From the NCBI RefSeq assembly GCF_014648875.1, contig NZ_BMRY01000009.1, positions 248,001 to 312,000 of the forward strand: a stretch of 64,000 bases of DNA, read 5' to 3'. Below, piece after piece: positions 1-8,466 of the stretch. The translations under genes were made by a program, and so were the position numbers. This stretch comes from Streptomyces parvus (lineage in GTDB: Bacteria; Actinomycetota; Actinomycetes; Streptomycetales; Streptomycetaceae). The number at the start of each line of letters is the position of its first letter. Position 1 is the stretch's first letter. A model generated the notes under the pieces. The model ran no database searches and had not been told where the DNA came from. It saw only the letters and a program-made list of their open reading frames with translations.

Positions 1-433
1 CCTCCGTGCGGTGCCGGACCGTGATCCCGCGCAGGCCGGCTTCCCGGAGGAGGCCGGCGACCCGGGCGGGCGGAGTGAGGTCGAACAGCGCGTCGGCGGC
101 GGTGCCGTCGCTCAGACAGGTGCTGAGGTAGAGCAGGTCGTCGATCGCGATCCGGGCGGGGTGCCGGAAGCGGCTGAGTCCGGTCGGGCCGGGCGTGGTG
201 ACGCGGCCGGGCGCCACATCCAGCAGGGTCGCGCCGTCCAGCTCACCGCGCCGGATGCGTTCGAGCGTGGCGAGCGCGAGCGGGACCTTCACCAGGGAGG
301 CCGACGGCAGGTCCGTGTCCGGATCGATGCCCAGCTCCTCCCCCGTGCCCAGGTCCCGCACCAGCAGGCACGCGCGCAGGCCGCCCTCGGACAGCCGGGT
401 ACGCACGTCCCGCACCAGGGCCTCGGTGTTCAT
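1..433 (-). CDS. blaB: BlaB-like serine beta-lactamase-fold regulator, partial (3' end outside window)
   Basis: The first 144 codons of a penicillin-recognising serine hydrolase are present; the 3' end lies beyond base 1. An SxxK motif (SLVK, residues 46-49) follows a short N-terminal domain, and an SDG triplet at 108-110 replaces the usual SDN. No signal peptide is visible, so the protein is probably cytoplasmic. Its ATG overlaps the stop of the upstream LysR gene (ATGA), so the two are translationally coupled. In Streptomyces cacaoi a LysR protein (BlaA) and a cytoplasmic serine beta-lactamase-like protein (BlaB) jointly control a neighbouring beta-lactamase, and the arrangement here is the same. 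The regulatory role is inferred from that parallel. It could also be an ordinary class A-like hydrolase. Confidence 0.8.
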   Translation of the reverse strand, partial: MNTEALVRDVRTRLSEGGLRACLLVRDLGTGEELGIDPDTDLPSASLVKVPLALATLERIRRGELDGATLLDVAPGRVTTPGPTGLSRFRHPARIAIDDLLYLSTCLSDGTAADALFDLTPPARVAGLLREAGLRGITVRHRTE

Positions 434-1332
434 GCCGCCTTCCCTTCCCCGGCGCCGGCCGGCTCGTCCGCGCCCAGGCAGCGGGTGATGGCCTCGCCCA
501 GCCGCGCTTCCATGGGCAGGGGGTTGCCGTCCGCCACGACCGTGAGGGCGTAGCCCCGGCGCGGTGTCATCTCACCGATGGGGTGCCAGGCGAGCGCGAG
601 TTCCGCCGCCTGGGCCCGGGAGCACAGCAGCAGGTCGTCGGAGCAGAGGACCTCGGCCGCGGCGGCCGTCAGGTCCGGTGCGGCGAGGACCTGTGCGGGC
701 CGCAGGCCCACCGCGTCCCGCAGCCGTGTCAGGGGGTCGCGGATGTGCGGTACGTCGTCCTCCGGCTGGATCCAGACGCGGCGGGCCGGCCCCGGCGCAC
801 CCCGCCCGAGCCGAAGTGTCTCCACGTAGATCCGCCGTACCCCGCCGTCCCGCGCCCCGGCCAGCCCCAGTGGTACGGACCAGGGCGCCCCTTCCGCGGG
901 TACGGCGAGCAGGGCGGCCCGCACCTGCTGGGCCTGGAGGAGTTCCCTGCGCCGCGCGGGTCCGGCGGTCCGGAGGTCGAGCCGGACGCCGTGGTCCCGC
1001 GCCTCGGCGACCAGGTGTGCCAGGGCGGAGGCGGAGCAGATGGCGGGGACGGCAAGCCGCCAGGGCTTGTGCTTGACGGCTTCGGCCTCCTCCAGCAGCA
1101 CGTCGGCGGCCTGGACGAGCTGCCTCGCGGCGGCCAGCATGTCGCGCCCGAAGGGGGTGAGCACCGCCCGCCGGGAGGTGCGCTCGAACAGCTGCTCGCC
1201 GAAGCGCTGCTCCAGCGCCGCGACCCGGCGGCTCGCCACCGACTGGGACATTCCGGCGACGGCCGCCCCGTCGGTGAAGCCGCCGTACTCGCTGACGCTC
1301 ACGAACGCCCGACATGCTCCGACCAGATCCAC
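430..1332 (-). CDS. blaA: LysR-family regulator of the beta-lactamase (BlaA-like)
   Basis: A 300-residue LysR-type transcription factor. The N-terminal winged helix-turn-helix covers about residues 1-60 (FGGFTDGA-type helix, then SVASRRVAALEQRFGEQLFERTSR), followed by a long linker helix and an effector domain that is rather divergent. It is divergent from the class A beta-lactamase at 1499 with about 166 bases between the start codons, and it is coupled to the blaB-like gene downstream. This is the organisation of the S. cacaoi blaA-blaB/blaL system, in which the LysR protein activates beta-lactamase transcription from the shared intergenic region. The specific target is inferred from position. 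Confidence 0.85.
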   Translation of the reverse strand: MDLVGACRAFVSVSEYGGFTDGAAVAGMSQSVASRRVAALEQRFGEQLFERTSRRAVLTPFGRDMLAAARQLVQAADVLLEEAEAVKHKPWRLAVPAICSASALAHLVAEARDHGVRLDLRTAGPARRRELLQAQQVRAALLAVPAEGAPWSVPLGLAGARDGGVRRIYVETLRLGRGAPGPARRVWIQPEDDVPHIRDPLTRLRDAVGLRPAQVLAAPDLTAAAAEVLCSDDLLLCSRAQAAELALAWHPIGEMTPRRGYALTVVADGNPLPMEARLGEAITRCLGADEPAGAGEGKAA

Positions 1333-1343
1333 ACCCCGAGCCT

Positions 1344-1358
1344 ATGCGGTTTCGGCAT
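1344..1358. promoter_or_regulatory. Candidate LysR operator in the blaA-bla intergenic region
   Basis: ATGC-N7-GCAT dyad (ATGCGGTTTCGGCAT) just upstream of the LysR start and 140 bases upstream of the beta-lactamase start. LysR proteins bind short interrupted dyads of this size near divergent promoters. A further ATG-rich segment follows at about 1369-1389. Assignment rests on position and symmetry only. Confidence 0.4.
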
Positions 1359-1498
1359 GGAAACGCCCATGAGGGTATTGGACCGCATGACGGGAGGGGG
1401 ACGAAGGTGGCTGCGGCAGGCAAGATCACGTACCGGGACGGAGCCGTGCGCCTCCGTCCCCGATGCGCTCCGGACCGGAGCGCCAGGAGGTTTCGCCC

Positions 1499-2437
1499 AT
1501 GCATCACCCCCGCGTCAGGACCGCCGTCGCCGGACTGGTCGCCGCGCTGTGCCTCGTACCGCTGGCGGCCTGCGGGCAGAGCGACTCCGCCGAGCCGCCC
1601 TCCTCCGCCAAGCCCGCCGCGAGCGCGCCGGCCTCCGGTGCCGCCGCGAAGCCGTACACCGGCGACTTCAAGAAGCTGGAGCGCGAGTTCGACGCGCGGC
1701 TGGGTGTGTACGCGATCGACACCGGCACCGGACGCGAGGTGACCCACAACGACCGGGACCGGTTCGCCTACAACTCCACCTTCAAGGCGCTCCAGGCCGC
1801 GGTCGTGCTCAGCACCTACTCCCTGGACGGGATGGACAAGCGGGTGACCTACGCCCGCGAGGACCTGGTCGCCAACTCCCCGGTGACCGAGAAGCACGTC
1901 GACACCGGCATGACGCTGAAGGAGCTGTGCGACGCCTCCGTGCGGTACAGCGACAACACCGCGGCCAACCTCCTCTTCGACCACGTCGGCGGCCCGGGGG
2001 GCCTGGACGCCTCGCTGGAGAAGCTGGGCGACGACGTCACGCGGATGGACCGGGAGGAGCCGGAGCTGAGCCGCTGGGTTCCCGGCGAGAAGAGGGACAC
2101 CTCCACTCCCCGGGCGCTGGCCGAGGATCTGCGCGCGTTCGTCCTGGGCAGGGCCCTGGGCGCACCCGAGCGGGCACAGCTGACGACATGGCTGCGGACC
2201 AACACCACCGGGGACGCGGTGATCAGGGCGGGGGTGCCGGAGAACTGGGTCGTCGGGGACAAGACCGGGACCGGCAGCTACTACGGGGCCCGCAACGACA
2301 TCGCCGTGGTGTGGCCCCCGGACTCCGCCCCCATCGTGATCGCCGTCCTGTCGCACCGCGGTACGAAGGACGCGGAGCCGGACGACCGGCTGATCGCCGA
2401 AGCGGCCTCCGTGGTCGTCGACTCGCTGGCCTCCTAG
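1499..2437 (+). CDS. bla: Class A beta-lactamase, lipoprotein
   Basis: A 312-residue class A serine beta-lactamase. The start at 1499 is chosen over an in-frame ATG at 1463 because AGGAGG sits 8 bases before it and a clean signal peptide follows, ending in the lipobox LAAC (Cys25), so the enzyme is probably tethered to the outer face of the membrane. Catalytic motifs are SxxK (STFK, 93-96), SDN (151-153), the omega-loop Glu in EPEL (187-190) and KTG (255-257). A Ser/Ala/Pro-rich stretch (residues 28-52) links the lipid anchor to the enzyme. Its divergent LysR and blaB-like neighbours suggest inducible expression. The 3' end overlaps the convergent ATPase gene by four bases. Confidence 0.95.
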   Translation: MHHPRVRTAVAGLVAALCLVPLAACGQSDSAEPPSSAKPAASAPASGAAAKPYTGDFKKLEREFDARLGVYAIDTGTGREVTHNDRDRFAYNSTFKALQAAVVLSTYSLDGMDKRVTYAREDLVANSPVTEKHVDTGMTLKELCDASVRYSDNTAANLLFDHVGGPGGLDASLEKLGDDVTRMDREEPELSRWVPGEKRDTSTPRALAEDLRAFVLGRALGAPERAQLTTWLRTNTTGDAVIRAGVPENWVVGDKTGTGSYYGARNDIAVVWPPDSAPIVIAVLSHRGTKDAEPDDRLIAEAASVVVDSLAS

Positions 2438-3126
2438 TCGTTCACCCCGGCGATCGCGGCCGGTGTCTTCTCGGTGTCGCGCTCGTCCCAGCGGACCGTA
2501 CGGTCGCACCAGCGCTCCAACAGGACCCGGTCGTGGCCGACGGCCAGCAGGGCCGCCCCGGACTCGGCGCGGTAGCGCTCGACGACGGCTACCAGGGCTG
2601 CCGTGGTGGACGCGTCGAGCATCGCGGTCATCTCGTCGCAGATCAGCAGCCGGGGCCGCAGCACCAGGGCGCGGGCGAGGCAGGCGCGCTGGAGCTGGCC
2701 GTCGCTCACGGCGTGCGGCCGGCGCTCCAGCAGCTCGTCGGAGAGGCCGACCAGCGGGGCCAGCTCCGCCACCCGCTCGGGGACGTCCCGGCGGCGGCCG
2801 GTGGACCGCAGCGGCTGGGCGATCAGTTCGCGCAGGCTGAGGCGGGGGTCGGCGGAGAGCCGGGGCTGCTGGAAGACCACGCCGACGGCGGTGCGCTGCT
2901 CGCGCGGGGCGCGGTGCCGCCAGCCGCGTATCACCGTGCCGTCGAGGGTCATGGTTCCGGCGTCCGGGCGGTGCAGGAGGGCGGCGACCTTGGCCAGGGT
3001 GGACTTGCCGCAGCCGCTGGGGCCCAGCAGTCCGACGGCCTCGCCCGCTCCGACGTGCAGGGACACATCGTGGACGACGGGGGCGCGGCGGTCGTAGCCG
3101 GCGGTGATCCGGGTCAGCTCAAGCAT
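2434..3126 (-). CDS. Oligopeptide-type ABC transporter ATP-binding protein (OppF/DppF-like)
   Basis: A 230-residue nucleotide-binding subunit, last gene of a five-gene importer operon. It shows Walker A (GPSGCGKST, about residue 35), a slightly degenerate signature (VSDGQLQRA instead of LSGGQ) and Walker B (LLICDE). It is shorter than the usual DppF of about 320 residues because it lacks the C-terminal oligopeptide-transporter extension seen in its partner. Its ATG lies inside the last codons of the upstream ATPase gene (8-base overlap), so the two ATPases are made together and probably pair as a heterodimer. The substrate cannot be fixed; peptides or nickel-type chelates are the usual choices for this family. 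Confidence 0.88.
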   Translation of the reverse strand: MLELTRITAGYDRRAPVVHDVSLHVGAGEAVGLLGPSGCGKSTLAKVAALLHRPDAGTMTLDGTVIRGWRHRAPREQRTAVGVVFQQPRLSADPRLSLRELIAQPLRSTGRRRDVPERVAELAPLVGLSDELLERRPHAVSDGQLQRACLARALVLRPRLLICDEMTAMLDASTTAALVAVVERYRAESGAALLAVGHDRVLLERWCDRTVRWDERDTEKTPAAIAGVND

Positions 3127-4126
3127 CGGCGGACTCCTTCGTCGGGGAGGGTGTCCGGGCGGTCGGCGCGTGGTGGCAGGCCAGTCCCGCCGTGAAGGCC
3201 GGGCGTTCGCCGGTGCAGCGGGCGTCCGCGTACGCGCAGCGGTCGGCGAAGGCGCAGCCGTCGGGCAGCGCGCCCAGCTCCGGCGGCATCCCGGGGATCG
3301 GGGTGAACTCCCGCTCGGGCAGGGCGTCCAGCAGACCCTTGGCGTAGGGGTGGCGGGGGCCGGGGGCGCCGAAGAAGGCCTCGGCCTCCGCGATCTCGAC
3401 GATCCGGCCCGCGTACATCACGGCGACCCGGTCGGCGATGCGTTCGGCGGCGGCCAGGTCGTGGGTGATGATCAGCAGGGCCCGGCCCTCGTCGGTGTGG
3501 CGGCGCAGTTCGTCGACGGTCCGCTCGACGAGGTCCCGGTCGAGTCCGGTGGTCGGTTCGTCGGCGAGCAGCAGCGGGGCGTCGCCGATCAGGGCGAGGG
3601 CGGTCGCGGCGCGCTGGGCGAGTCCGCCGGAGAGCTCGTGCGGGTAGCGGTCGAGGTGGCCCTCGGGGAACGAGGCGCGGGCGGCGGCCGCCACGGCGGA
3701 CTTCGGCAGCTCGCTCCGCCGCACCCCGGTCAGCTCGCGCAGGCTCTCCTCCAGCTGGGCCCGGACGGTGCGCACGGGCGTGAGGTGGGCGGCGGGACTC
3801 TGCGGTACGAGGCCGATGCGCCGTCCCCGTACGGTGCGGGCGAGAGTGCGCTCCCCGGCGGTGAGCAGGTCCGTGTCGCCGCCGAGCACCGCGCTTCCGG
3901 TGGTGGCCGCGTTGGCGGGCAGCAGGCCGAGCAGGGCGGAGGCCAGGACGGACTTGCCGCAGCCGCTCTCGCCGACCAGGGCGAGGCACTCCCCCGGTGC
4001 GACGGAGAAGCGGGCGCCGGTGACGGCGGCGATGTCCCGGCCGCCGCGCATCCGGAAGCGGACGGACAGGTCCCGGACGTCCAGGACGGGATCCGGGGCC
4101 TTGGTCGTCGCTCGGTCGGCGATCAC
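3119..4126 (-). CDS. Oligopeptide-type ABC transporter ATP-binding protein (OppD/DppD-like)
   Basis: A 335-residue ATPase with Walker A (GESGCGKS), signature LSGGLAQR, Walker B (LLLADEPTTGLD) and the C-terminal oligopeptide/nickel transporter tail. In that tail four cysteines (CAFADRC, ARC, ACHH) resemble the Fe-S-binding tail of OppD/DppD proteins. GTG at 4126 is taken as the start because it overlaps the permease stop (GTGA) and places the ABC domain directly after the N-terminus; a longer in-frame extension would run into the permease gene. It powers import through the two permeases encoded upstream. Confidence 0.9.
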   Translation of the reverse strand: MIADRATTKAPDPVLDVRDLSVRFRMRGGRDIAAVTGARFSVAPGECLALVGESGCGKSVLASALLGLLPANAATTGSAVLGGDTDLLTAGERTLARTVRGRRIGLVPQSPAAHLTPVRTVRAQLEESLRELTGVRRSELPKSAVAAAARASFPEGHLDRYPHELSGGLAQRAATALALIGDAPLLLADEPTTGLDRDLVERTVDELRRHTDEGRALLIITHDLAAAERIADRVAVMYAGRIVEIAEAEAFFGAPGPRHPYAKGLLDALPEREFTPIPGMPPELGALPDGCAFADRCAYADARCTGERPAFTAGLACHHAPTARTPSPTKESADA

Positions 4127-4980
4127 AGCATCAGCTCCGATTTCCGGCGCGGGTTGATCCGGTCGCGCCAGGCTCCGGCGAGTCCCGCGAGCGCGAGGGT
4201 CGGGATGATCAGGAAGAGGCCGGGGAAGAGGGTGGGCCACCAGTCCCCCGCGAGCAGCGAACCGCGCGCGGACTGGACGAGGTTGCCGAGGCTCGCCTGG
4301 TGGGCCGGGAGGCCGAGGCCGAGGAAGGACAGCGCCGACTCGTGCCACATGGCGTGCGGCACCATCAGCACCGCCGCGAGGCCCGCCTGCGGCAGCACGC
4401 CGGGCAGCAGGTGGCGGACGATGACCCGGGTGCGGGACGCCCCGCCGGAGACGGCCGCGTCGATGAAGGGGCGCGAGCGCAGCGAGAGCACCTCGGAGCG
4501 GACGATCCGGGCGGTGGAGATCCAGTGCGTCAGGGCGACCGAGACGATCACCGGCCAGACGCCGGGCCGGAACATCGCGACGATGAAGATGCCGAGCAGC
4601 AGGTGCGGGATGGAGGACAGGGCGTCGACGACCCGCATGACGATCCGGTCCGTCCAGCCGCCGAACGCCCCGGCGAGCGCGCCGATCGCGGTGCCGATGA
4701 CGGTGGCGGTGAGGGCGGCGACCAGGCCGACGAGCAGGGAGACACGCAGCCCGTAGACGCAGCGCAGCAGGAGGTCGCGGCCGACGTCGTCGGTGCCGAA
4801 CGGGTGGGCGAGCGACGGCGGGTCGAGTTTGTTGGCCAGGTCGACGGCCTGCTGGTCGAGCTGGGCCAGCGGCGGGACGACGAGGACGGCGAGCGCCACG
4901 GCGGTGACGATCACCGCCGAGGTGACGACCCGGACGCGCCGGGTGGTGCGCCCCGGCCGGGCGAGTGCGGTCTCAGCCAT
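4123..4980 (-). CDS. Oligopeptide-type ABC transporter permease (DppC-like)
   Basis: A 285-residue inner-membrane permease with an N-terminal hydrophobic helix, the HPFGTDDVGRDLLLRCVYG motif typical of OppC/DppC, several further membrane helices and an EAA-like loop (DAAVSGGAS), the coupling site for the ATPases. It is coupled to the DppB-like gene (8-base overlap) and to the downstream ATPase (GTGA). Length and topology fit the family. Confidence 0.92.
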   Translation of the reverse strand: MAETALARPGRTTRRVRVVTSAVIVTAVALAVLVVPPLAQLDQQAVDLANKLDPPSLAHPFGTDDVGRDLLLRCVYGLRVSLLVGLVAALTATVIGTAIGALAGAFGGWTDRIVMRVVDALSSIPHLLLGIFIVAMFRPGVWPVIVSVALTHWISTARIVRSEVLSLRSRPFIDAAVSGGASRTRVIVRHLLPGVLPQAGLAAVLMVPHAMWHESALSFLGLGLPAHQASLGNLVQSARGSLLAGDWWPTLFPGLFLIIPTLALAGLAGAWRDRINPRRKSELML

Positions 4981-5938
4981 CGAAGGCCACCCGGGGGTCG
5001 GCGAGTCCGTAGAGGAGGTCGGAGAGCAGGTTGCCGAGCAGGACGGCGGCGGTGGCGAGCACCGTGAGCGCGGCGAGCAGGGAGAAGTCCACCGAGGTGG
5101 CAGCCTCGACGGTGGCGGCGGCGATGCCGGGCCAGCTGAAGACCGTCTCGACGAGCAGGGCGCCGGTGATGAGTTCGGGGACGCGGGAGCCGATGAGCGT
5201 GAGCATCGGCAGCATCCCGGAGCGCAGGGCGTGGCCGAGGAGGACGGTGCGTTCGCTCAGTCCCCGGGCGCGGGCGCCGCGGACCGGGTCCTCGGCCAGG
5301 GCGTCGGCGACCCCTTGGCGTACGTACAGGAAGAACCACGGCAGCTGGGAGATGCCGAGGACCGCCGCGGGCAGCACGAGGTGGGAGGCGACCTGGCCGA
5401 AGGTGACGACGTCGCTGGCGGCGTCGGTGAGCCCGCCCGCCGGCAGGACGTCGAGCTTCAGGGCGAAGAACCAGATGGCGAGGAGCCCGAGCCAGAAGGC
5501 GGGGGCGGCTTCCAGGGTGTACGCGACGGAGCTGACGCACCGGTCGAGCCAGCCGCCGGGCCTGCGGGCGGCGAGGACGCCGAGTCCGGTGCCGAGGAGG
5601 ATCGCGACGAGGAAGGCGGTGGCGGCGAGCAGGACGGACCAGCCCATGCGTTCCGCGATGACGTCGGCGACGGGCTGGCGCATCACGCTGGAGTCGCCGA
5701 GGTCGCCCCGGAGGGCGGAGGTGAGCCAGTCCCACCACCGGGCGACGAGCGGCTGGTCGACGCCGAGGTTGGCCCGCAGCTGGTCGAGGTTCTCCTGCGA
5801 CGCGGTGAGCCCGGCGGTGCCCGCGTACGCCTTGACCGGGTCGAAGGGGGAGGCGGCGGCGGCGGCGAAGACGCCGAAGGTGACGACGCCGAGGACGGGG
5901 ACGGCGAACAGGGTCCGCCGTCCCGCCATCCGCGCCAT
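4973..5938 (-). CDS. Oligopeptide-type ABC transporter permease (DppB-like)
   Basis: A 321-residue permease with an N-terminal hydrophobic helix (LFAVPVLGVVTFGVF), a short periplasmic region and a C-terminal BPD-type membrane domain containing the ARGLSERTVLLGHALR coupling loop. ATG at 5938 is preferred because a longer frame (to 6013) would overlap the binding-protein gene heavily. It forms the membrane channel with the downstream DppC-like protein. Confidence 0.9.
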   Translation of the reverse strand: MARMAGRRTLFAVPVLGVVTFGVFAAAAASPFDPVKAYAGTAGLTASQENLDQLRANLGVDQPLVARWWDWLTSALRGDLGDSSVMRQPVADVIAERMGWSVLLAATAFLVAILLGTGLGVLAARRPGGWLDRCVSSVAYTLEAAPAFWLGLLAIWFFALKLDVLPAGGLTDAASDVVTFGQVASHLVLPAAVLGISQLPWFFLYVRQGVADALAEDPVRGARARGLSERTVLLGHALRSGMLPMLTLIGSRVPELITGALLVETVFSWPGIAAATVEAATSVDFSLLAALTVLATAAVLLGNLLSDLLYGLADPRVAFDG

Positions 5939-5961
5939 CGGCCCCCAGGGAAGGCGCCGGC

Positions 5962-7578
5962 TCACTTCTTCGCGTCCCCGGCGCTCTTGGTGGACCACTT
6001 CTCGACGTTCCACCAGGGGCCGGAGGCCAGCCCGTGGTCGTGCGGCTCGACCTGGGTGGTGAGGGCGCCGAAGCGGTCGTCGACGACGTAGAGGTGGTCG
6101 ATGTGGGTGAGGAAGGTGTAGCCCGGGTTCTTCACCAGCTCGCGCTGGACGGTGTCGTACGCCTTCTTCCGCTCGGCCTTGTCCCCGCTCCTGCGCCCCG
6201 CCTCGATCGCGGCGTCGACGGCCTTGTTGTCGTACCAGGCCATGTTGTTGAAGCCGTCGCCCGCGAGGGAGGACTTCAGCAGGGTGTACTGGTCGAAGTC
6301 GGGGTCGGCCGGGGAGCCGCCGCCCGCGAGCACGGCGTCGTGCTTCATGCGGGGCTCGATGACCTCCCAGGTACCGGCCTCGGTGCGGATGTCGATGCCC
6401 GCCTTCTTGGCGTCGGAGGCGTAGGCGAGGGCGTGCTCCTGGCGGAGCTTGTCACCGCTGAGGTACCAGAGGGGGAAGGTGGCGCGCACGCCGTCCTTGA
6501 CGCGGACGCCGTCCTTGCCGGGCTTCCATCCGGCCTCGTCCAGGATCTTCTTCGCGGCGGCGAGGTCGTGCTTGCGCTCCGTGCCCTTCGTGAACCACTC
6601 GCTGTCGGTGGGGACCGGGCCGTAGGCGGGCTTGCCGCTGCCGTTGAGGATCGCGTCGACCATGGTCTGCCGGTCGACGGCCACATCGAGGGCCCGGCGT
6701 ACGTCGGTGTCGCCCGCGACCTTGTTGTTGGTGGGGAGCGTCACCGTGCGGTAGTCGTAGCTGTTCGCGGCGTAGGTCTTCTTGGCCTTGTCATTCGCGA
6801 AGCCCTTGGCGAGGTTGGGCGGCAGGATCGCGCCGTCGAGGTCGCCGGAGCGCAGCCGGGTGGCGCGCACCTCGTCGTCCTTGATGATCGCCATGGTGAA
6901 CTTCTTCACCTCGGGTGCGCCGCCCCAGTAGTCGGGGTTGGCGGTGAAGCTGAGCTTCTCGCCCTTGGACCACTTGGTGAGGACGTAGGGCCCGGTGCCG
7001 ATCGGCTTGGTGGTGAAGGCCCCGGTGTTGACGTCCTGCTTGCCCGCGATGTGCTCGGGGGCGATGGGCAGGACGGTGCGCTGGGCGAACGGCGCGTAGG
7101 GGTACTTGAGCGTGAAGACGACCGTGTCCTCGCCCTTCGCCGTGACGTCCTTGACGGCGTCCAACTCGGTGCGGGAGGGGTTGTTGGTCTTCTCGTCGAG
7201 GATGGTGCGGTAGGTGAAGACGACGTCCTTGGCGCTGAACGCCTTGCCGTCGCTGAACTTCACGCCCTGGCGCAGCTTGTACGTGTAGGTCAGGCCGTCG
7301 GCACTGACCTCGGGGAGCGCGGCGGCGAGGGCGGGGCGGAGCCTCATGTCCCCGTCCAGGGCGAGCAGCCCGTCGAAGATCTTGGAGTTGCCGTCCTTGC
7401 CGTAGCCGAGCAGCGGGCTCAGGCTGTCGGGCTCGTAGGCGATGCCGACGACGGCCGAGGTGGAGCCCGAACCGGATCCGCTCTTGGCGCTGTCCGGGTT
7501 CGAGCAGGCCGCCGCGGTCAGGGACAGGGCGGTCGCCAGTGTGGCGGCGACCGCTACCCGTATCGATCGGGCCGTCAT
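5962..7578 (-). CDS. Extracellular solute-binding lipoprotein, family 5 (oligopeptide type)
   Basis: A binding protein of 538 residues, first gene of the importer operon. A signal peptide ends in the lipobox TAAAC, followed by a flexible Ser/Gly-rich linker and a family 5 extracellular domain (GIAYEPDSLSPLLGY; ARPALAAALPEVSADGLTYTYKLRQGVKFSDG-type region). The start is placed at 7578 (MTARS); an ATG at 7590 gives the same mature protein. Gene order is binding protein, two permeases, two ATPases. The substrate is not evident from sequence. Confidence 0.9.
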   Translation of the reverse strand: MTARSIRVAVAATLATALSLTAAACSNPDSAKSGSGSGSTSAVVGIAYEPDSLSPLLGYGKDGNSKIFDGLLALDGDMRLRPALAAALPEVSADGLTYTYKLRQGVKFSDGKAFSAKDVVFTYRTILDEKTNNPSRTELDAVKDVTAKGEDTVVFTLKYPYAPFAQRTVLPIAPEHIAGKQDVNTGAFTTKPIGTGPYVLTKWSKGEKLSFTANPDYWGGAPEVKKFTMAIIKDDEVRATRLRSGDLDGAILPPNLAKGFANDKAKKTYAANSYDYRTVTLPTNNKVAGDTDVRRALDVAVDRQTMVDAILNGSGKPAYGPVPTDSEWFTKGTERKHDLAAAKKILDEAGWKPGKDGVRVKDGVRATFPLWYLSGDKLRQEHALAYASDAKKAGIDIRTEAGTWEVIEPRMKHDAVLAGGGSPADPDFDQYTLLKSSLAGDGFNNMAWYDNKAVDAAIEAGRRSGDKAERKKAYDTVQRELVKNPGYTFLTHIDHLYVVDDRFGALTTQVEPHDHGLASGPWWNVEKWSTKSAGDAKK

Positions 7579-8085
7579 ATCTCTGCACATCCCTGTTGAA
7601 GATCGGCTGCTATTGCGAACAGCAGGCAATTAAACCGCATGCTCCTGCCGCATCGCTCCGGCCGGGACCCACCCGGTCCACCGAGGGGTCCGGCGGGGGC
7701 ACCGGGTCCGGCCGACGGGCCGGCGGACGTCCGGCTGCTCCTGGACGGGATGATTCGGGAACGAAACGTAAGAATTGTCTCCTCGCATCCTTCGTGCACT
7801 CCCAGGCCATTCGGACTCAGACGCTCCGGAAAGGTTGATTAGCTTTCCGATATCGCTTTCACGAAGAAAAGACCACAGGAAGGCATATGTCCTCCCGGGA
7901 GTTTCCCGTGAGCAAATACGCCGAAGGAACACCTGAAGCGGTGACACTCACGGCCTCCCGCCTTTGAGACATTCTTCCCGAAGCACCTTGGCCGATTAGC
8001 GCGGCTCCGGGCCCCGCACCCCGTCCTAATCTTCCGAGCCGGTGCGCGACCGCCACCGATTCGGCCTTCAACTCCCGGAGCACAC
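7579..8085. other. Divergent promoter region between the importer and RiPP cluster 1
   Basis: About 500 bases without a convincing gene. It must hold the promoters of the minus-strand importer and of the plus-strand RiPP precursor. The middle (about 7750-7940) is richer in A+T than its surroundings, for example around the AACGAAACGTAAGAATT and GGTTGATTAGCTTTCC segments. I cannot assign a single promoter or operator with confidence. Confidence 0.4.
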
Positions 8086-8277
8086 ATGTCACTTCCCGAG
8101 ATGGCCACGGCCTTCGACCTCGACTCGCTGGACCTCGGAGAGATCACTGTCACCGCGATGCGCGACACCGCGGGCATAGGCGAGTCCACCTATTCCCTGT
8201 CGTCCTCCTCCTCGACGTCCTGCCAGGGATGCAGCGGATGCAGCGTGCAGCCGCCGACGTCGATCGACGCCGCGTGA
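8086..8277 (+). CDS. Thiopeptide/LAP-type RiPP precursor peptide, cluster 1
   Basis: A 63-residue precursor. The leader (about residues 1-33) carries the acidic, hydrophobic motif FDLDSLDLGEITVTAMRD found in lactazole/berninamycin-like thiopeptide leaders, where it is recognised by the RRE partner. The core, probably starting near residue 34, contains a Ser run and three Cys (SLSSSSSTSCQGCSGCS, 37-53) and a Pro-rich tail ending DAA. Cys46, Cys49 and Cys52 are likely thiazole sites and the many Ser/Thr are likely dehydration or oxazole sites. A ribosome site (CCGGAG) lies about 8 bases upstream. The leader-core boundary is inferred. It is followed by a dehydratase, RRE protein, YcaO and dehydrogenase, and there is no other precursor gene nearby. 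Confidence 0.9.
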   Translation: MSLPEMATAFDLDSLDLGEITVTAMRDTAGIGESTYSLSSSSSTSCQGCSGCSVQPPTSIDAA

Positions 8278-8291
8278 CGCGGAACCTGTGA

Positions 8292-8343
8292 GGGCTTCCG
8301 CGGCTCCGTCCGCCCGTTCCACGGCACGGTGGCGCGGAAGCCC
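8292..8343 (+). terminator. Hairpin between RiPP precursor 1 and its dehydratase gene
   Basis: Perfect 11-base inverted repeat GGGCTTCCGCG (8292-8302) / CGCGGAAGCCC (8333-8343) right after the precursor stop. Partial terminators here are common in RiPP clusters and raise precursor mRNA above enzyme mRNA. No T tract follows, as usual in high-GC actinomycetes. Confidence 0.6.
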
Positions 8344-8466
8344 GTCCACTTCTGCTCGCGTGAATGCCTGCTGACTGCTGCTTGTTGTCTGTTGCCTGCT
8401 GTCTGCTGCCTGTCGGGCAGTTCCTGTGCCCGTGTCCGTGCCGTTGCCCCTGTCGACTGGACCCCT

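Noticed and set aside
583..3195. An 870-codon open frame on the plus strand
   Set aside because: It runs opposite the LysR and ATPase genes and in another frame of the beta-lactamase; it is a high-GC shadow frame with no domain.
8329..8466. N-terminal extension of the LanB-like dehydratase
   Set aside because: It would start within a hairpin and encode a Cys-rich low-complexity segment unlike LanB proteins; GTG 8467 is preferred, though not proven.
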